Source: Brevibacillus choshinensis
GTDB lineage: Bacteria > Bacillota > Bacilli > Brevibacillales > Brevibacillaceae
NCBI RefSeq assembly: GCF_016811915.1
Contig: NZ_CP069127.1
Span: 1,456,001-1,520,000 of the forward strand
Direction of reading: 5' to 3'
Length of the DNA: 64,000 nucleotides
A model generated the notes under the pieces. It did no database searches, was not told where the DNA came from, and saw only the letters and a program-made list of their open reading frames with translations. Positions 60,902-64,000 of the stretch are shown here, in pieces (the stretch's first letter is position 1; the number at the start of each line of letters is the position of its first letter). Position numbers and translations under genes: made by a program.

Positions 60902-62443
60902 CTATTTGTGCAGCTGCTTTTGGAAGTCTGCGATGAGCTTGTATTCCTGGAGCAGGTTGTAATAGACACGCTCGTAAATGTAAAAGAGCTGCAAGTACGT
61001 GCTGGAGTATTCCAGATTCGGCTCATGCCGATGGGAGATATGAATCAAGCTCTTGACATCATGGAGATTGTTCAAGGCACCCAAGGCGTGCATGGCGAGC
61101 AGTGCCGCGCCGAAGCTGGAGCTTTCATGGCTTTCTGGAATCAGTACCTCGTAGCCGAACATATCGGACATGATTTGTCTCCATTGCCGGGAGCGGGCAA
61201 AGCCTCCCGAGGCTCGGATCTCGGTCGCTCCGCCGGCCAGATCACGCAGGGCGATACCGATGCTGTAGACGGAGAACAGGATGCCTTCGAGCACAGCCCG
61301 GATGAAATGCTCTCGCTTGTGATGCAGTCCGATTCCGAAAAAAGAACCGCGTGCCTGGGCATTCCAGTAAGGTGCGCGTTCGCCGGAGAGGAAGGGGAGA
61401 AACAAGAGACCTTCAGCGCCTGCGGATACGTGCTCGGCAGCCTCGATCATGACATCGTACGGATCGACCCCCATCTGCTTGGCTCGCTCCACCTCCGGCC
61501 AGCTGAATTCGTCACGGAACCAGCGAAGCATGATCCCGCCGTTGTTCGAAGGTCCGCCGATCACCCAGTGGTTTTCGGTGAGCACGTAACAAAACGTGCG
61601 GCCCTTTGGATCCGTGATGGGCTCAGGAACCACCGTGCGTACGGCTCCGCTCGTTCCGATAGTGATGGCGACCTGCCCGGGATCGATGGCGCCAATTCCC
61701 AGATTGGCGAGGACTCCGTCGCTGGCACCGACCACAAACGGCGTATCCACATCGAGGCCGATTTCCTCGGCGTAGCGAATTTTCATGCCACGCACAATAT
61801 GGGTGGTCGGCACAGGCTCGCTTAGCTGCTGCTTGGTGATGCCAGCCACGTGCAAGGCTTCTTCGTCCCAATCGAGCTTGCGCAAATTGAACAGTCCCGT
61901 TGCCGAGGCGATGGAGTAATCCACTACGTACTGTCCAAAGAGCCGATGGATGACATACTCCTTGATGGAGATGAATTTGGCAGCCCTGCGGAACGTATCA
62001 GGAGCTTGTTCGCGCAGCCACATGATTTTGGGCAGCGGCGACATCGGATGGATCGGCGTCCCGGTAGCGAGGTAGATGCGGTGTCCGACTCCGTCCTGCT
62101 TCAGCCGTTCTGTTTGGGCCGTACTGCGGTTATCTGCCCAGATGATGCTGTGAGACAGGGGGCTTCCATGGTGATCGACGGCGATGAGGCTATGCATGGC
62201 GGTAGAAAAACCAATCCCGCCGATGTCGTGCTTGTCTACATCAGCCTTTTCAATCGCTGCTTTCAGGGCTGAAATGACGGCGGCAAAGATCGTTTCCGGA
62301 TCCTGCTCCGCCCAAGACGGCTGGGGAACGAGCAAGGGATAATCGACATTGCCGATACCTCGTACCGCGCCCGATGGCGTGAAGACGATCGCCTTGGTGC
62401 TCGTCGTCCCGATGTCCAGTCCGATAAAATAGGTTTGCTTCAT
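60902..62443 (-). CDS. gntK: Gluconokinase, FGGY family
   Basis: A 513-residue sugar kinase phosphorylating gluconate to 6-phosphogluconate. IGLDIGTTSTKA is the N-terminal ATPase motif, DNRSTAQ the substrate region, and GGFARSRQWRQIMSDMFG the C-terminal FGGY signature region. ATG at 62443 has AAGAAGGTG upstream. The operon order is rpiR-type regulator, gntK, gntP. Confidence 0.94.
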   Translation of the reverse strand: MKQTYFIGLDIGTTSTKAIVFTPSGAVRGIGNVDYPLLVPQPSWAEQDPETIFAAVISALKAAIEKADVDKHDIGGIGFSTAMHSLIAVDHHGSPLSHSIIWADNRSTAQTERLKQDGVGHRIYLATGTPIHPMSPLPKIMWLREQAPDTFRRAAKFISIKEYVIHRLFGQYVVDYSIASATGLFNLRKLDWDEEALHVAGITKQQLSEPVPTTHIVRGMKIRYAEEIGLDVDTPFVVGASDGVLANLGIGAIDPGQVAITIGTSGAVRTVVPEPITDPKGRTFCYVLTENHWVIGGPSNNGGIMLRWFRDEFSWPEVERAKQMGVDPYDVMIEAAEHVSAGAEGLLFLPFLSGERAPYWNAQARGSFFGIGLHHKREHFIRAVLEGILFSVYSIGIALRDLAGGATEIRASGGFARSRQWRQIMSDMFGYEVLIPESHESSSFGAALLAMHALGALNNLHDVKSLIHISHRHEPNLEYSSTYLQLFYIYERVYYNLLQEYKLIADFQKQLHK

Positions 62444-62602
62444 ACGGGTTCACCTTCTTTTGTATACGCTTTCATGCTGAACCTAAAGTGATAACGAGAT
62501 TATAACGAAATTTTTTTCATTTGTTAATACTAAAGAAAAAAATTATTTCATATCTTTCTTTCCTCATGGGTAGTATTGCCCGTATTGGGTAAAAATCGAA
62601 AA
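62444..62602 (-). promoter_or_regulatory. Upstream region of gntK with GAAA..TTTC elements
   Basis: About 160 AT-rich bases containing GAAA-N4-TTTC and GAAA-N7-TTTC inverted repeats (near 62507-62555). Similar GAAA and TTTC elements occur in the rpiR/gnd divergent region, so they may be sites of the RpiR-type regulator. A separate gntK promoter probably lies here, but I cannot fix it. Confidence 0.4.
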
Positions 62603-62634
62603 AAGAAAAACGCCTGTCAATCACAGGCGTTTGA
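62603..62634 (-). terminator. Hairpin at the end of the RpiR gene
   Basis: On the minus strand AAACGCCTGT and ACAGGCGTTT form a perfect stem, followed by a T-rich tail; the gene's TGA stop is in the hairpin. It would partly separate the regulator from gntK. Confidence 0.7.
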
Positions 62635-63490
62635 GCGAGATGGCCTCTCGGATGTGCTGGATGTTGAGGATGGTCTGCTCTTGGCGGCGCAAGGACACCG
62701 CGACGTAGAGGAGGTCGATCAGACTCAGCTGGGCGAGTCTGGAGGAGAGTGCTTCCGTACGGAATACGGTTTCACGAGAAGTCGTGTAGAGACAGATGTC
62801 AGCCAGGCGTACGAGCGGGGACTTCCCGTAGCTGGTGATCCCGATCGTTTTGGCGCCAGCCTCTTTTGCGACCCGAAGTGCTTCCAGAATATCCTCGTTC
62901 GAGCCCGAATGGGAGATCCCGACAGCCACATCCCCTTCCGACAGGAGAGAGGCGGACATGACCTGATAATGGGCGTCGGAGTGATGGATACAGGGGATGC
63001 CTGTCCGCATAAACTTGTGATAGGCGTCCTGGGCGATCGCTGCCGAGCCGCCCGATCCGTAAAATTCGATGCGCCGCGCCTGTTCCAGGCATCCCACGAT
63101 CTTCATCAGCGCGTCCTTGTCAATGATTTGCTGGGTATCTCGCAGGGTCTCGATGTTGGCCGTGAAAATTTTATCGGCGATCGAGCCCAGATCATCATCA
63201 TCGAGGTTGATTTCCTGGTAGATGGATTGCTTGGGATTGGTCATTTCGCTCGCCAGCGCGATCTTAAAGGCCTGATATCCCCGAAATCCGAGGCGGCGGC
63301 ACAGACGAAAAACGGTCGCATCCGCACATTGGCTCTGATCGGCCAGCTCGGTAATCGACAAGTGTACGACGTTGCTTGCATGTTCTAAGATGTAGTCGGC
63401 AATTTGCTTCTCTTTGCCGCTCAGTTGTGAGTAAATGGCACGCAGCTGAGTGAGCACGCTGGGTGGGGCATGAGTAGAATGATCGGCCAA
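62621..63490 (-). CDS. RpiR family transcriptional regulator
   Basis: A 289-residue regulator with an N-terminal HTH_6 (LSGKEKQIADYILEHASNVV; SITELADQSQCADATVFRLCRRLGFRGYQAFK) and a C-terminal SIS sugar-phosphate domain (RIEFYGSGGSAAIAQDAYHKF). It probably senses 6-phosphogluconate and controls gntK-gntP and the divergent gnd. TTG at 63490 has GGAGGT eight bases upstream; GTG at 63526 lacks a signal. B. subtilis uses a GntR protein for this role, so this is a different control. Confidence 0.9.
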   Translation of the reverse strand: MADHSTHAPPSVLTQLRAIYSQLSGKEKQIADYILEHASNVVHLSITELADQSQCADATVFRLCRRLGFRGYQAFKIALASEMTNPKQSIYQEINLDDDDLGSIADKIFTANIETLRDTQQIIDKDALMKIVGCLEQARRIEFYGSGGSAAIAQDAYHKFMRTGIPCIHHSDAHYQVMSASLLSEGDVAVGISHSGSNEDILEALRVAKEAGAKTIGITSYGKSPLVRLADICLYTTSRETVFRTEALSSRLAQLSLIDLLYVAVSLRRQEQTILNIQHIREAISLKRL

Positions 63491-63608
63491 AAGAAAAGCA
63501 CCTCCAAGAAATGGTGACCTTTTCACTCATTATAGAAAAGGAACAAGACCGTTTCCTAGTTTCAAAAAAATTTTCTTCATTTCTAATGAAATATGAAAAT
63601 TATTATCA

Positions 63609-63614
63609 TATAAT
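63609..63614 (+). promoter_or_regulatory. -10 box of the gnd promoter
   Basis: TATAAT at 63609-63614 in the divergent region before the 6-phosphogluconate dehydrogenase gene; no good -35 lies 17 bases upstream, so an activator or other help may be needed. The region upstream (63570-63600) holds ATTTTC/GAAAAT and ATTTC/GAAAT inverted repeats. Confidence 0.5.
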
Positions 63615-63656
63615 ACAACTAACCGAGATTGATCTCAAAGGAGTGACGTACTCATT

Positions 63657-64000
63657 ATGAAACTGGCGATACTGGGATTGGGCAAGATGGGCTACAACCT
63701 GACATTGAATTTGCTTTCCCACAAGCATGATGTTGTAGCCTACGATGTAGAACCGAAGCGGGCAGATGAACTGGGACGCGAAGGAGCCATTCCTGCTTAT
63801 TCCATCGAGGATGTCGTCTCCAAGCTGGAGGCGCCGCGCGTCATCTGGCTGATGGTGCCGGCCGGTGATATCGTGGATGAGCTGGTGGACAAGCTATCCG
63901 GGTTGCTTTCTGCAGGAGATATCGTCATCGACGGAGGCAATTCTCACTACAAGCAGTCCCTTGCGCGCTATGCGCGTTTGCAGGAAAAAGGCATTCACTT
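63657..64000 (+). CDS. gnd: 6-phosphogluconate dehydrogenase, 5' part only
   Basis: The frame starts at ATG 63657 and runs past the window end; about 114 residues are visible. It has the Rossmann motif LAILGLGKMGYNL, IWLMVPAGDIVDELV and VIDGGNSHYKQS, typical of 6-phosphogluconate dehydrogenase of the shorter NAD-type (YqeC/GntZ-like) group. It decarboxylates 6-phosphogluconate to ribulose 5-phosphate, so it completes the gluconate cluster. AAAGGAG lies 13 bases upstream, a long spacing. Confidence 0.92.
   Translation, partial: MKLAILGLGKMGYNLTLNLLSHKHDVVAYDVEPKRADELGREGAIPAYSIEDVVSKLEAPRVIWLMVPAGDIVDELVDKLSGLLSAGDIVIDGGNSHYKQSLARYARLQEKGIH

Noticed and set aside
1-64000. CRISPR array, tRNA or rRNA genes, insertion sequences or prophage
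   Set aside because: No repeated spacer array, cloverleaf, ribosomal segment, transposase, integrase or phage structural gene was recognised on reading the window.

Overview
The window looks like chromosomal DNA of a low-to-moderate GC Gram-positive spore-former of the Bacillota, most likely the Brevibacillus/Paenibacillaceae group. The evidence is strong AGGAGG-type ribosome binding sites, frequent GTG and TTG starts, two T-box leaders, a CIRCE element, the two-subunit-type class I fumarase, SdhCAB of the cytochrome b558 type, and a gluconate cluster. No rRNA, tRNA, CRISPR array, prophage or insertion sequence was recognised. The organism name is inferred; no database was consulted.

Layout. 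0-5.4 kb: the 3' end of a glycoside-hydrolase-like gene, then a minus-strand pair made of a very large GNAT fusion protein and an amidohydrolase. 5.5-7.2 kb: T-box plus tyrS. 7.3-10 kb: DUF2798 protein, and an SDR/acyl-CoA ligase pair joined by a GTGA overlap. 10-16.3 kb: arylamine N-acetyltransferase, EamA exporter with a double operator, a broken sigZ remnant, MFS exporter with a divergent WYL regulator, and an Lrp regulator divergent from an OYE-type flavoprotein. 16.4-19.3 kb: VOC protein and an arsR-arsI-acr3-arsC operon with three identical ArsR-type sites. 19.4-33.6 kb: housekeeping and stress genes (GNAT, DoxX, DHFR-like, Leu T-box plus leuA, SDRs, MerR and TetR regulators, a membrane-anchored PstS-like protein, CIRCE-controlled htpG, DinB, a thioredoxin-reductase-like flavoprotein, an XRE-cupin regulator).

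33.7-50.4 kb is the most striking region. It is a nearly gapless catabolic island on one strand: metallo-beta-lactamase-fold lactonase, zinc alcohol dehydrogenase, aldehyde dehydrogenase, type III CoA-transferase, CitE-like lyase, MmgE/PrpD protein, a complete SdhCAB, a two-subunit class I fumarase, a GntR-FCD regulator, then degradative class II HMG-CoA reductase, TctB-like and TctA transporter subunits, and HMG-CoA lyase. The last four make a self-sufficient route from mevalonate to acetoacetate plus acetyl-CoA. The first half could bring a lactone or alcohol precursor to a dicarboxylate, activate it with succinyl-CoA, cleave it, and oxidise the released succinate through its own SDH and fumarase. 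A branched C5 dicarboxylate (methylsuccinate, mesaconate, citramalate) is an alternative substrate. Two different palindromic operators mark its promoters.

50.5-64 kb: VOC protein, a heterodimeric ABC exporter with one degenerate ATP site, LysR regulator divergent from an MFS exporter, a CPA1 Na+/H+ antiporter, and a gluconate cluster (rpiR-type regulator, gntK, gntP on the minus strand; 6-phosphogluconate dehydrogenase divergent and cut by the window end).
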